This document shows, one piece after another, positions 34,883 to 43,702 of a stretch of 64,000 nucleotides of DNA. The notes under the pieces were generated by a model that was not told the origin of the DNA, ran no database searches, and worked only from the letters and a program-made list of their open reading frames with translations. The position numbers and the translations under genes are program-made. Every line of letters starts with the position of its first letter. Within the stretch, counting starts at the first letter, position 1. This DNA is from Winogradskyella sp. MH6. GTDB taxonomy: Bacteria; Bacteroidota; Bacteroidia; Flavobacteriales; Flavobacteriaceae. Location: contig NZ_CP094494.1 in the NCBI RefSeq assembly GCF_022810765.1, positions 3,038,001-3,102,000 of the forward strand, given 5' to 3'.

Positions 34883-35932
34883 TTATATATTATTTAATAC
34901 TGCAATCAATTTCTCATTCTCATCACTTGTACCAACCGTAAAACGTAAACAGTTTTCACAAAGTGGCTGATTGGTTCGGTTGCGAACAACGATGCATTTT
35001 TCTACTAACTGATTGTATCGATTAGTCGCATCATCTACCTTAATTAACACAAAATTGGCTTGTGTTGGATATATAGTATCAATCCAAGTCAGCGACTTTA
35101 AGGCTTTAATTAACAAGCTTCTTTCTGAAATTATGTTTTGAATTTCGTTTTGAACCTCTTGTTGCTTTTCTAAACGTTGGATTGCCTTTTGCTGCGTTAA
35201 TTGATTGACATTATATGGTGGTTTTATTTTGTTTAAAATTGAAATAATTTCGGTTGAAGCGTAGCAAATTCCTAGTCTAATTCCTGCCATTCCGTAAGCT
35301 TTAGATAGCGTTTGCGTGACTATTAAATTTGGGAAATCTGATAATTTTGATATCCAACTTTCATCTTCTGAAAAATCGATATATGCTTCATCAATTACTA
35401 CAATTCCATTGAAATTAGTCAATAATTTTTCAATTTTAGACGCTTCAAAACTATTCGCTGTTGGATTGTTTGGCGAACATAAAAATAACAGTTTTGTATT
35501 GTTGTTTTGAGTGTTTAGAATATCGTTTACTTTTGGTTGAAAATCAGCATTCAATTCAACCGTTAAAACGTCTATAGCATTTGTATTTGCTAATACCTCA
35601 TACATACCGTAAGTTGGTGGTAATGTGATAACATTATCTTGGTTTGGCTCGCAAAAGGCTCTAAAAATTAAGTCTAATACTTCATCACTTCCGTTTCCTA
35701 ACAGGATATTTTCGGTTGGAATGTTTTTAATTTTTGATAACACCGATTTTACATCTTTTTGTTTTGGATCCGGATAACGATTTACACCATTTTCAAACGG
35801 ATTTTCGTTTGCATCTAAGAAAATCATTTGGCTTGAAGTTGCGTCTTTAAACTCATCTCTCGCAGAAGAATACGGTTTTAAGGCTGCGATGTTTGGTCTG
35901 ACTAAGTTATTTATGTTGAAAGTTTGTTTCAT
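34883..35932 (-). CDS. hisC: Histidinol-phosphate aminotransferase
   Basis: A 349-residue fold-type I PLP enzyme using glutamate to aminate imidazole-acetol phosphate. The Schiff-base lysine is in TQTLSKAYGMAGIRLG; LCSPNNPTANSF and VIDEAYIDFSED are the cofactor-binding segments. FLDANENPFENGVNRYPDP is the usual start. Full length. Confidence 0.95.
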   Translation of the reverse strand: MKQTFNINNLVRPNIAALKPYSSARDEFKDATSSQMIFLDANENPFENGVNRYPDPKQKDVKSVLSKIKNIPTENILLGNGSDEVLDLIFRAFCEPNQDNVITLPPTYGMYEVLANTNAIDVLTVELNADFQPKVNDILNTQNNNTKLLFLCSPNNPTANSFEASKIEKLLTNFNGIVVIDEAYIDFSEDESWISKLSDFPNLIVTQTLSKAYGMAGIRLGICYASTEIISILNKIKPPYNVNQLTQQKAIQRLEKQQEVQNEIQNIISERSLLIKALKSLTWIDTIYPTQANFVLIKVDDATNRYNQLVEKCIVVRNRTNQPLCENCLRFTVGTSDENEKLIAVLNNI

Positions 35933-35940
35933 ATTATAGT

Positions 35941-35966
35941 CTTTAGATTCTTCGCTTTGCTCTGAA
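35941..35966. repeat. Dispersed repeat between hisC and hisD
   Basis: GATTCTTCGCTTTGCTCTGA followed by ATGACA; near-identical to the module at 31401-31425. Confidence 0.65.
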
Positions 35967-35971
35967 TGACA

Positions 35972-37258
35972 TTAGTTCGTTAAGTCTTTTAATCTAATCG
36001 AAACTGCGTTTTTGTGCGCTTGTAATCCTTCAGCTTTCGCCATTAGTTCTATGGTGTTTCCTATGTTTTTTAAACCTTCTTTTGTGATATTTTGAAACGT
36101 AATCGCTTTTGTAAAACTATCTAAATTCACACCAGAATATGCTTTGCTAAATCCATTGGTTGGTAAGGTGTGATTGGTTCCAGACGCATAATCGCCAGCA
36201 CTTTCTGGTGTATAATTACCAATAAATACAGAACCTGCATTTTGAATTCCATCAATATAAAAATCATTTCTTTTAGTCGCTACAATAAAGTGTTCTGGAC
36301 CATAATCATTAATTAAATCTAATGCTTCTTTATCAGATTTTACTAAAATAGATTTTGAATTATTGATAGCTTGTTGCGCAATGTCTTGTCTTGGTAATAA
36401 TTTAATTTGCATGTTAATTTCAGTTTCAACTTCATTCATAAAGTTTTCAGATGTAGAGACTAAAATCACTTGACTATCAGTTCCGTGTTCTGCTTGACTT
36501 AATAAATCTGAAGCCACATAACTTGCATTGGCACTATCATCTGCCACAACCAACAATTCGCTTGGTCCTGCAGGCATATCGATAGCAACACCATATTTAG
36601 TAGCTAATTGCTTTGCGACAGTTACAAATTGGTTTCCTGGACCAAAGATTTTATAGACTTGCGGAATAGTTTCGGTCCCAAACGTTAATCCTGCAATAGC
36701 TTGAATACCACCAACTTTTATAATTTTAGTCACACCGCAAAGTTGAACTGCGTATAAAATTTCGTTAGCAATTTTACCGTCTTTATTTGGCGGCGAACAT
36801 AACACAACTTCTTTACAACCTGCGATATTTGCTGGAATTGCTAGCATTAAAACTGTTGAAAATAAAGGCGCTGTACCAGCAGGAATATAAATCCCAACTT
36901 TTTGTATGGCACGTTTTTCTTGCCAACAGGTAATACCAACAGACGTTTCTACACTTACCTTTTCTGTTTTTTGTGCTTTGTGGAATGTTTCTATGTTTGA
37001 TTTTGCTTGGTTAATTGCAGCTTTTAGTTCTGATGATAATTTTGAAGTAGCCTCTTCTATTTCTTGCGCAGTTACAAGATTAGATTGTAAATCTGCACCA
37101 TCAAATAACTTGGTGTATTTTGAAATTGCAGCATCACCATTGCGTTGTACATCTTCAAAAATTTGGTTGACTGTACTTTCTATATCGTTTACGGTTTGTG
37201 TTGGTCGTTTTAAAAGTTCTGACCATGTGTTTTTATTTGGGTATTTTATTGTTTTCAT
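35972..37258 (-). CDS. hisD: Histidinol dehydrogenase
   Basis: A 428-residue zinc enzyme performing the last two oxidations to histidine with NAD. Family segments: VGIYIPAGTAPLFSTVLM, VAIDMPAGPSELLVVADDSA, DLLSQAEHGTDSQVIL (with the zinc-site Gln-His) and YGPEHFIVAT (catalytic Glu-His). ASGTNHTLPTNGFSKAYSG is also complete. Length normal. Confidence 0.96.
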   Translation of the reverse strand: MKTIKYPNKNTWSELLKRPTQTVNDIESTVNQIFEDVQRNGDAAISKYTKLFDGADLQSNLVTAQEIEEATSKLSSELKAAINQAKSNIETFHKAQKTEKVSVETSVGITCWQEKRAIQKVGIYIPAGTAPLFSTVLMLAIPANIAGCKEVVLCSPPNKDGKIANEILYAVQLCGVTKIIKVGGIQAIAGLTFGTETIPQVYKIFGPGNQFVTVAKQLATKYGVAIDMPAGPSELLVVADDSANASYVASDLLSQAEHGTDSQVILVSTSENFMNEVETEINMQIKLLPRQDIAQQAINNSKSILVKSDKEALDLINDYGPEHFIVATKRNDFYIDGIQNAGSVFIGNYTPESAGDYASGTNHTLPTNGFSKAYSGVNLDSFTKAITFQNITKEGLKNIGNTIELMAKAEGLQAHKNAVSIRLKDLTN

Positions 37259-37259
37259 T

Positions 37260-37301
37260 CTTCTCGATACAATTTTCGTTCCTCAAAATCACTCGAAGTG
37301 A
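37260..37301. repeat. Repeat remnant between hisD and hisG
   Basis: TTCTCGATACAATTTTCGTT ... TCACTCGAAGTGACG: a TCTCGATAC / CACTCGAAGTGACG module in a 49-nt gap. Confidence 0.5.
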
Positions 37302-37307
37302 CGTTAC

Positions 37308-38165
37308 TTATAAAACCATATTTTCAATTGGACAAACTAATATGCCTTCTGCTCCATTTGCTTTTAATTCATCTATAATTTCCCAGAAATCATTTTTATT
37401 GATTACGGAATGTAATGAACTCCAACCTTCTTCAGCTAATGGTAAAACGGTTGGACTTTTCATTCCTGGTAAAATATTTATAATGTCATCAACCTTGTTA
37501 TTTGGCGCGTTAAGTAAGACGTAACGTGAGTTTCTTGCTTTTAAAACCGATTGCAATCTAAACTGTAACTTGTTTAAAATTGCTTGGTTTTCAGTGGAAA
37601 TTTGAGGTGACACTGCAAGTACAGCTTCCGATTTTAAAATGACTTCAACTTCTTTAAGGTTATTTTTAAATAAGGTGCTTCCGCTAGATACAATATCAAC
37701 AATTGCATCTGCTAAACCAATGTTTGGCGCAATTTCTACAGAACCATTAATGATGTGCAAATTCGCATCGATATTGTTGTTTTTTAAGAATTGGTTGACT
37801 GTGTTTGGATACGATGTCGCGATACGTTTTCCTTCTAAATCTTTAATGGAATTGTAGTTTTTTCCTTTTGGAATTGCTACAGACACTTTACAGCTAGAAA
37901 ACCCTAATTTTTCTACAATAGAAATGTCTTGTCCTTTTTCTACCAAAACATTTTCACCAATAATGGCTAAGTCTACAACACCATCTTTTAAATACTGAGG
38001 AATGTCTCCGTTACGTAAATAAAAGACTTCTAATGGGAAGTTTTTAGCTGAAGCTTTGAGTTGATCTTTGCCATTATCAATAGCAATACCAACGTCTTTA
38101 AGGATTTTCATCGAATCCTCGTTTAATCGTCCAGATTTTTGAATTGCAATTTTTAGTTTACTCAT
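37308..38165 (-). CDS. hisG: ATP phosphoribosyltransferase (long form)
   Basis: A 285-residue HisG with its own C-terminal regulatory ACT-like domain, so no HisZ is needed. It condenses ATP and PRPP, the committed step, and is normally feedback-inhibited by histidine. KLKIAIQKSGRLNEDSMKIL opens it; DAIVDIVSSGSTLFKNNL is the PRPP-binding motif. First structural gene, 50 nt behind the leader terminator. Confidence 0.96.
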   Translation of the reverse strand: MSKLKIAIQKSGRLNEDSMKILKDVGIAIDNGKDQLKASAKNFPLEVFYLRNGDIPQYLKDGVVDLAIIGENVLVEKGQDISIVEKLGFSSCKVSVAIPKGKNYNSIKDLEGKRIATSYPNTVNQFLKNNNIDANLHIINGSVEIAPNIGLADAIVDIVSSGSTLFKNNLKEVEVILKSEAVLAVSPQISTENQAILNKLQFRLQSVLKARNSRYVLLNAPNNKVDDIINILPGMKSPTVLPLAEEGWSSLHSVINKNDFWEIIDELKANGAEGILVCPIENMVL

Positions 38166-38186
38166 TTTTCTTTTTTAGTTAAAAGT

Positions 38187-38199
38187 GTTTGAGTAAATC
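38187..38199 (-). promoter_or_regulatory. Sequence complementary to the his terminator arm
   Basis: On the mRNA this 13-nt stretch reads GATTTACTCAAAC and is an exact complement of GTTTGAGTAAATC (38232-38244), which forms the 5' arm and loop of the leader terminator. It lies between the terminator and hisG. Confidence 0.45.
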
Positions 38200-38216
38200 T
38201 TGGTGAAGTTTTAGAA

Positions 38217-38252
38217 ATAAAAAAACCGTTTGATTTACTCAAACGGTTTTAA
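38217..38252 (-). terminator. his leader terminator (attenuator)
   Basis: On the minus strand AAAACCGTTTGA, GTAAA, TCAAACGGTTTT, then T-rich sequence. Perfect stem of about 12 bp located about 30 nt after the leader peptide stop and 50 nt before hisG: the termination half of an attenuator. Confidence 0.85.
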
Positions 38253-38263
38253 AAATATCTTGG

Positions 38264-38332
38264 TTTTATTCAATACATTTTCAGCTCGCTTGAGTGCAAG
38301 TATGAAAATGATGATGATGTAATTGAATAAAA
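38264..38332 (-). promoter_or_regulatory. Stem enclosing the His codons of the leader
   Basis: The leader mRNA reads TTTTATTCAATTACAT (38332-38317) and later ATGTATTGAATAAAA (38278-38264). They are complementary over 15 bp with one bulged base and enclose the His codons. A ribosome stalled on these codons would disrupt it. Confidence 0.6.
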
Positions 38333-38337
38333 GTCAT
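38281..38337 (-). CDS. hisL: his operon leader peptide
   Basis: An 18-codon frame, MTFIQLHHHHFHTCTQAS, with five His (four in a row, one after a Phe), between the SPFH gene and hisG. It is followed by a terminator and the full his operon, which is the classic arrangement for ribosome-mediated attenuation: scarce charged tRNA-His stalls the ribosome at the CAT codons and prevents termination. It is too short for routine gene finding. The mechanism is by analogy with enterobacterial hisL; the sequence is unrelated apart from the His run. Confidence 0.88.
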   Translation of the reverse strand: MTFIQLHHHHFHTCTQAS

Positions 38338-38362
38338 GTCTTGTTTTTGTTCTTTACAAAGA

Positions 38363-38382
38363 TTGTAAATTAAAATTTACAA
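38363..38382. promoter_or_regulatory. Perfect palindrome upstream of the his leader
   Basis: TTGTAAATTAAAATTTACAA: 9-bp arms with a 2-nt centre. On the minus strand it is followed by AATCTTTG, a near match to the -7 element, so the palindrome lies in the expected promoter spacer and could be an operator. Confidence 0.4.
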
Positions 38383-38418
38383 ATCCAAATCAATTTCAAT
38401 TTTTAAGAAAAAATTAAA

Positions 38419-39234
38419 TTATTGATTTCCTAAAATTATAGGCATTCCACTTTCACCAGAACCAATAATAACTACCTTACTATTAGGTGATTCTGCTAAT
38501 TTATTTGTTGCTTCAATACCTTTATCCTGTAGAATTTTATCAGTTAACGATGCGCTTAAAATTTTATTAGCTTCAGCTTTACCTTCTGCTTCAATAATTT
38601 GACGTTCTGCTTCCTTCTCAGCAGTAACCAGTCTAAATTCGTATTCTAAAGATTCTTGCTCCTGCTTTAATTTACGCTCAATAGCATCCTTAATTGTTGG
38701 TGGTAATGTCACATCACGCACTAAAATTTCATCTAAAACAATGTATTGATCATCAACAATTTTTTTGGTCTCTTCAAAGATTTCACGTTGAATAGCATCT
38801 CTTTTACTAGAATATAATTGTTCTGGCGTATAACGACCCACGACACTACGTGCAGCTGATCTTATAGTTGGCAAGATAATACGTTGTAAATAGTTATCAC
38901 CTATCTCTTGGTGCAACTTTCCTAAATTCTTAACATCTGGTTTATACCAAGCAGAAGCGTCTAATTGAATATCTAATCCATTAGATGATAAAACCTTCAT
39001 TTTTTCAAAAATTTCTTGTCTACGCACTTCGTAAACGTATACTTTGTTCCATGGTGCCACTATATGAAATCCTTCACCTAAAGGAGGCTCGTCAGTAACT
39101 ACACCTCCGCCAAAAGTTTTATATAAAACACCTGCTTCTCCAGAACCTATCGTTACAGCAGATTTAGCTACAATTATTATTAGTAACACAACTCCTATCA
39201 TGATCGGCAAACCGATTTTTGGTAATTTTTCCAT
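38419..39234 (-). CDS. SPFH/prohibitin-family membrane protein
   Basis: A 271-residue band-7 protein. One N-terminal membrane helix (about 8-28), then the SPFH domain starting GSGEAGVLYKTFGGGV, and a Glu/Ala-rich coiled coil (about 180-240; EQESLEYEFRLVTAEKEAER). It presumably oligomerises into a membrane ring that scaffolds proteases or channels, as HflK/HflC and prohibitins do. It lies 10 nt behind the VWA-like gene. Confidence 0.85.
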   Translation of the reverse strand: MEKLPKIGLPIMIGVVLLIIIVAKSAVTIGSGEAGVLYKTFGGGVVTDEPPLGEGFHIVAPWNKVYVYEVRRQEIFEKMKVLSSNGLDIQLDASAWYKPDVKNLGKLHQEIGDNYLQRIILPTIRSAARSVVGRYTPEQLYSSKRDAIQREIFEETKKIVDDQYIVLDEILVRDVTLPPTIKDAIERKLKQEQESLEYEFRLVTAEKEAERQIIEAEGKAEANKILSASLTDKILQDKGIEATNKLAESPNSKVVIIGSGESGMPIILGNQ

Positions 39235-39244
39235 TTTAGTACTT

Positions 39245-41278
39245 TTAAATTAAACCGTTATATTTTCTGATAAACCACTCAACAAATAAGCTCAAAGCTA
39301 TTAGACCAAGTAGATATTTCCAGTCTATCAAAGGTACAATATTTTTAGTGCTTTTTTGAATGGTAGCATATCTAGAATCTGTCAACAAATCAGAAATTAA
39401 CTCATCTATCTCGGTATTAAAAACAGCATTTCCACTGCTATTTTTAGCTAACGATTGAAGTTTTTCTATATCAGCATTTAAAAATTGTTGTTCAACATTA
39501 TATTCAAGAATTTCAAAACTACCCGTAGCTGCAACAGACTCTGTATTATGCTTAATAGTGAAATTATAAGATCCAGAAGCAATCCCACTTAAATCTACAC
39601 TATAATTCCCATTATTTAACAAAAGAGGAACTTCTCTAATACTGTCATCTTCTTTGTTCTTAAGAGTTATAGTTAACGCAGCAGAATTATCGAACTCGTA
39701 GTTTTTGTTGAAATACTGTGCAGAGATAATTACATCATCATTGCCATTATAAAACGATTTATAATCTAAATTGAGTCGACTACGCTTTTTATTAGAGCTT
39801 AGATATTGTACTAATTTCCCTATAAAATTATCAAAATTATTGAAGCTTTCAGACTCTAAGTACGATTGTGCTCTCCATCGCCAAATACCTTCTCCAGACA
39901 ATAATGCATGTTTTGTATTACCAACTTCATAAGTAGACAGCATTGGTTGATTGGTATCTATACCGTTTACCGATTTTGATAAAATAATAGCGTTTGGCAC
40001 AGAAAACTCAATAGTTCCAAATTCTGATTGTAACGGAGGATAATCTTCAAAACTTAGATTATCTATGATAAAGGTGTTGTAATTTCTATTTAATTGTGGT
40101 TGAAAATCTTCTGATTGATTGGTTACCGTCTGTTTGAAAGCAGATTGTAAATTGTTTAATAAACTAAAGTTTGTTGTATTGCCAGTAATTATAAAACTGT
40201 TTAGTTTTTGATCTGAAACTTCATTTAAAACTGTATTAAAGTTATTGTTTGGTTGATATAAAATAACCAATTGATAATCATTACTATTATTTAAATATTC
40301 ATTAGGTTTCAGAATTGAAACACTTCGCTGTTCATTGCTTTCTATAGACTTTTTTAAGGCACCTAAATCTGGATGAATAATATCTGAAACTAAGGCTATA
40401 TTCGTTTTTTGATCTATAACTTCTACACCAAAATTTTTAGAATTGTTTACCGTATTTTTTTCTAGATCTAATGGTGTTAACTCTACTTTATAGGTTTTTA
40501 CACCAACGGAGTTAGCTCCTAAAGTTGTAGTAATAACCTCTGATGTTTTAGTAGCATTAAACTGAATTGGTTTTCTGAAAACTACCGAATTACCAGACCA
40601 AATTTTTAGTTCAGTAGTTATAGATTCGGTACCGTTATAATTTGCTATAATTTCAACAGGAAATCTATTTTTTAAAAATACATAACGATTAACGTTAAGT
40701 TGTTTGATGCTTAAATCTGAATATATTGTAGAATCACCCAAAATCACTGGGTAAATAGGTTGTTTTACTGAATTTGAAACAAAGCTATAATCTGCACCAT
40801 AAGTTTGATTTCCATCACTTAACAATATAATTGGAGCAACTTGATTTGAGTACACCTCACCTATTTGTTTTAACGCATTAGAAATGTTGGATTGCTGCTC
40901 TGAAAAGTTTAAAGAATCAATTGGTTTTAAGGCTTTTCCGAAGCTATACGTTTCAATGTTAAATCGTTTCTCAATTTCAGGATTGTCGGTAATTGATTTT
41001 AAAATGCTAGTTGCATTTTTGTCTTGTTGTAAATATGTAATAGACTCAGAATTATCTACAGCAACAATAAGTGATGGCTTTTCATCATGATACGTCTCTG
41101 TTTCAAATTTTGGATTAATTAACAATAGAAGTATACCAAATACAGCAACTGTTCTTAAAACCGTAAGTATTGTTTTAAGCCTATTATTAAGCTTTGACTT
41201 GTATACATATTGAAACAGCGCTAATAAAAGCGCTGTTATAAATGCTAGAATAATATAAATTACGCTACTTTCTGTCAA
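39245..41278 (-). CDS. VWA-like membrane protein (BatA-related)
   Basis: A 677-residue protein with two N-terminal helices (about 5-25, 38-60) and one near the C-terminus (about 655-670). The region after helix 2 contains a von Willebrand A-like fold: SLIVAVDNSESITYLQ corresponds to the MIDAS DxSxS and PIILLSDGNQTYGADY to the later Asp site. The rest, with Ig-like strands, is extracytoplasmic. Found widely in Flavobacteriaceae; exact role unknown. It ends 10 nt before the SPFH gene and starts 4 nt after a secreted protein gene. Confidence 0.75.
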   Translation of the reverse strand: MTESSVIYIILAFITALLLALFQYVYKSKLNNRLKTILTVLRTVAVFGILLLLINPKFETETYHDEKPSLIVAVDNSESITYLQQDKNATSILKSITDNPEIEKRFNIETYSFGKALKPIDSLNFSEQQSNISNALKQIGEVYSNQVAPIILLSDGNQTYGADYSFVSNSVKQPIYPVILGDSTIYSDLSIKQLNVNRYVFLKNRFPVEIIANYNGTESITTELKIWSGNSVVFRKPIQFNATKTSEVITTTLGANSVGVKTYKVELTPLDLEKNTVNNSKNFGVEVIDQKTNIALVSDIIHPDLGALKKSIESNEQRSVSILKPNEYLNNSNDYQLVILYQPNNNFNTVLNEVSDQKLNSFIITGNTTNFSLLNNLQSAFKQTVTNQSEDFQPQLNRNYNTFIIDNLSFEDYPPLQSEFGTIEFSVPNAIILSKSVNGIDTNQPMLSTYEVGNTKHALLSGEGIWRWRAQSYLESESFNNFDNFIGKLVQYLSSNKKRSRLNLDYKSFYNGNDDVIISAQYFNKNYEFDNSAALTITLKNKEDDSIREVPLLLNNGNYSVDLSGIASGSYNFTIKHNTESVAATGSFEILEYNVEQQFLNADIEKLQSLAKNSSGNAVFNTEIDELISDLLTDSRYATIQKSTKNIVPLIDWKYLLGLIALSLFVEWFIRKYNGLI

Positions 41279-41282
41279 CGTT

Positions 41283-41819
41283 TTACTGTTTCACATTAAT
41301 AATGTCGAATGCATCTAAAAATTTATTCAAATTTTCAGTATTTACACTGCCTTCCATGCCTATTACTTGAGCTATATACATTACGTTATCAACTAAATAA
41401 GCATTCATAAACATTTCCATGCCAGTGGCTTTGATCTTAATTTTTCTTCCAGGATAACCATTGAGAGTAACGTTTTCGTCAGACTCTAATGTCCCGTTAA
41501 CATTACTCACTGCACCATTAACAGCACCATCTAGTATGGATTTTATTTTTTCTTCTGACATGTCTGAGAATTGCTCCTTTGGATAATCACTTCTAATAAC
41601 ACCATAAAAAGCATTGTCGTTAGTGTTTGAGGTAGAGTACGCAACTATGTGCATATCTAACTCCCCTACAACAGTTTTAATCTGCTGAACAGATTCTTCT
41701 GGAGTTCCAGGAAATTCAGTTACAAAAGCAAGCTCTTCAGATTTATATTTTTCCCAATCTTGAGCTGTTATTGTTGAAGCAAATACAAACAAAAAGATGG
41801 ATGTCATTAATAATTTCAT
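41283..41819 (-). CDS. Secreted protein of unknown function
   Basis: A 178-residue protein with a signal peptide (MKLLMTSIFLFVFASTITAQ). The mature part begins DWEKYKSEELAFVTEFPGTP and has the mixed alpha/beta look of small periplasmic proteins; the FVTEFPGTPEES segment recurs in several bacterial proteins. No catalytic motif seen. Tandem with the VWA-like gene (4-nt gap), so the two are likely translated together. Confidence 0.65.
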   Translation of the reverse strand: MKLLMTSIFLFVFASTITAQDWEKYKSEELAFVTEFPGTPEESVQQIKTVVGELDMHIVAYSTSNTNDNAFYGVIRSDYPKEQFSDMSEEKIKSILDGAVNGAVSNVNGTLESDENVTLNGYPGRKIKIKATGMEMFMNAYLVDNVMYIAQVIGMEGSVNTENLNKFLDAFDIINVKQ

Positions 41820-41858
41820 AGTATATATCTTAATGGTTAATAGTTTAATGTTTTATAT

Positions 41859-42605
41859 TTAGGTAAGCATACCTCCATCAACGTTTAATGTTTGCCCTGT
41901 TACATAGGCACTCATATCACTAGCAAGAAAAACACATGCATTAGCAATGTCTTCAGGAGTTCCTCCACGCTTTAAAGGAATAGCAGCTCTCCAACCTTTT
42001 ACAGTCTCTTCATCTAACTTCGCGGTCATTTCAGTTTCAATGAAACCTGGTGCAATTACGTTACTTCTAATATTACGAGACCCTAACTCTAATGCAACAG
42101 ACTTAGAAAAACCTATAATACCAGCTTTAGAAGCCGCATAATTAGTTTGCCCAGCATTACCTTTTACGCCAACAACAGAACTCATATTAATGATTGATCC
42201 TTTACGTTGTTTTAGCATAGTACGCTGAACAGCCTTAGTCATGTTGAATACAGATTTTAAGTTAACTTCAATAACTTTATCAAAGTCCTCTTCTCCCATT
42301 CGCATTAATAAGTTATCCTTAGTAATACCTGCATTATTTACCAAAATGTCTATTGAACCAAACTCTGCAACAACGTCATCTGCCAATTTTTGAGCTTCTT
42401 CAAAACTTGCTGCATTACTTTGGTAACCTTTAGCCTTTATTCCTTTACTATTAAGCTCCTTTTCCAATTCATTTGCAGCTTCCACAGAAGAGCTATACGT
42501 AAATGCCACATTAGCACCATGATCAGCGAAAATTTCAGCGATACCTTTGCCTATTCCTCTACTAGCACCAGTAACTATAGCTGTTTTACCTTCTAATAAT
42601 TTCAT
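41859..42605 (-). CDS. fabG: 3-oxoacyl-ACP reductase
   Basis: A 248-residue SDR reducing 3-oxoacyl-ACP with NADPH in fatty acid elongation. VTGASRGIGKGIAEIFADHG is the cofactor loop; NNAGIT the adjacent motif; catalytic Ser, Tyr and Lys are in INMSSVVGVKGNAGQTNYAA then SKAG. The end GQTLNVDGGMLT is canonical. It has its own promoter (42651-42678) after the sucD terminator. Confidence 0.95.
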   Translation of the reverse strand: MKLLEGKTAIVTGASRGIGKGIAEIFADHGANVAFTYSSSVEAANELEKELNSKGIKAKGYQSNAASFEEAQKLADDVVAEFGSIDILVNNAGITKDNLLMRMGEEDFDKVIEVNLKSVFNMTKAVQRTMLKQRKGSIINMSSVVGVKGNAGQTNYAASKAGIIGFSKSVALELGSRNIRSNVIAPGFIETEMTAKLDEETVKGWRAAIPLKRGGTPEDIANACVFLASDMSAYVTGQTLNVDGGMLT

Positions 42606-42650
42606 TTTTAATATTGTTGATTAGTTATGTTTACTTTCTTAGATGTCTTT

Positions 42651-42678
42651 CAAATATAATAATTACAAATTGCACCAA
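42651..42678 (-). promoter_or_regulatory. Promoter of fabG
   Basis: Minus strand: TTG (42678-42676), 17 nt, TATATTTG (42658-42651), a full match to TTG-N17-23-TAnnTTTG. It lies 46 nt upstream of the ATG. Confidence 0.6.
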
Positions 42679-42683
42679 ATAAA

Positions 42684-42712
42684 AAAACCTTACAAGATTT
42701 TGTAAGGTTTTT
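42684..42712 (-). terminator. Terminator of sucD
   Basis: AAAACCTTACAA, GATT-type loop, TTGTAAGGTTTT; perfect 12-bp stem with T run, about 20 nt after sucD. Confidence 0.8.
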
Positions 42713-42732
42713 AACAGTTTGTGAGAAAGTTA

Positions 42733-43605
42733 TTAGCCTAAAACTTCAGCTACTTTCTTCCCTATTTCAGCAGGAGAATCCACTACGTGAATTCCGCATG
42801 CTCTCATAATTTTCTTTTTTGCTTGCGCAGTATCATCACTACCACCTACGATAGCTCCAGCATGACCCATTGTACGTCCTGCAGGTGCAGTTTCACCAGC
42901 AATAAATCCTACGATAGGTTTTTTGCTTCCACTAGCTTTATACCAGTTAGCAGCATCAGCCTCTAATTGTCCACCAATTTCACCGATCATAACAACAGCC
43001 TCTGTTTCTGGATCATTAATTAAAAGTTCAACTGCTTCTTTTGTAGTGGTTCCAATAATTGGATCACCACCAATACCAATTGCAGTTGTAATACCTAATC
43101 CTTGTTTTACAACTTGGTCTGCAGCTTCGTAAGTTAAAGTACCAGATTTTGAAACGATACCAACTTTACCAGATTTAAATACAAATCCTGGCATAATACC
43201 AACTTTAGCTTCACCTGGTGTGATTACACCTGGACAGTTAGGACCAACCAATCTACAGTCTTTATCTTTAATATAATCTGCAGCTTTAACCATATCAGCA
43301 ACAGGAATACCTTCTGTAATTGTAATAATAACTTTGATTCCTGCATCAGCAGCTTCCATTATTGCATCAGCAGCAAATGCTGGTGGTACAAAAATAATAG
43401 TTGTATCTGCTCCTGCTTTTTCAACAGCTTCAGCCACTGTATTAAAAACTGGCTTTCCTAAGTGCTCTTGCCCACCCTTTCCTGGAGTTACACCTCCAAC
43501 GACATTTGTACCATACTCGATCATCTGACCAGCATGAAATGTACCTTCACTACCTGTAAAACCTTGAACAATGATGTTAGAATCTTTATTTACTAAAACG
43601 CTCAT
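42733..43605 (-). CDS. sucD: Succinyl-CoA synthetase alpha subunit
   Basis: A 290-residue TCA-cycle subunit. The CoA-binding part starts [33 protein letters not shown] is typical; the phosphorylated His is in [16 protein letters not shown]. The partner sucC is not adjacent, which is common in Bacteroidota. Own -7 element upstream and own terminator, so it is monocistronic. Confidence 0.95.
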   Translation of the reverse strand: MSVLVNKDSNIIVQGFTGSEGTFHAGQMIEYGTNVVGGVTPGKGGQEHLGKPVFNTVAEAVEKAGADTTIIFVPPAFAADAIMEAADAGIKVIITITEGIPVADMVKAADYIKDKDCRLVGPNCPGVITPGEAKVGIMPGFVFKSGKVGIVSKSGTLTYEAADQVVKQGLGITTAIGIGGDPIIGTTTKEAVELLINDPETEAVVMIGEIGGQLEADAANWYKASGSKKPIVGFIAGETAPAGRTMGHAGAIVGGSDDTAQAKKKIMRACGIHVVDSPAEIGKKVAEVLG

Positions 43606-43645
43606 TTGATATTGTTATTTTTAAGTTTTTATAAATTTAGTTGCA

Positions 43646-43653
43646 CAAAAATA
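43646..43653 (-). promoter_or_regulatory. Promoter -7 element of sucD
   Basis: Minus strand TATTTTTG, full match to TAnnTTTG, 41 nt upstream of the ATG. No TTG at standard distance. Confidence 0.45.
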
Positions 43654-43702
43654 AGTCTTTTGAAACGTATTTACGAGCCCTTTTTATTTTTTCTGTTGGG
43701 AA

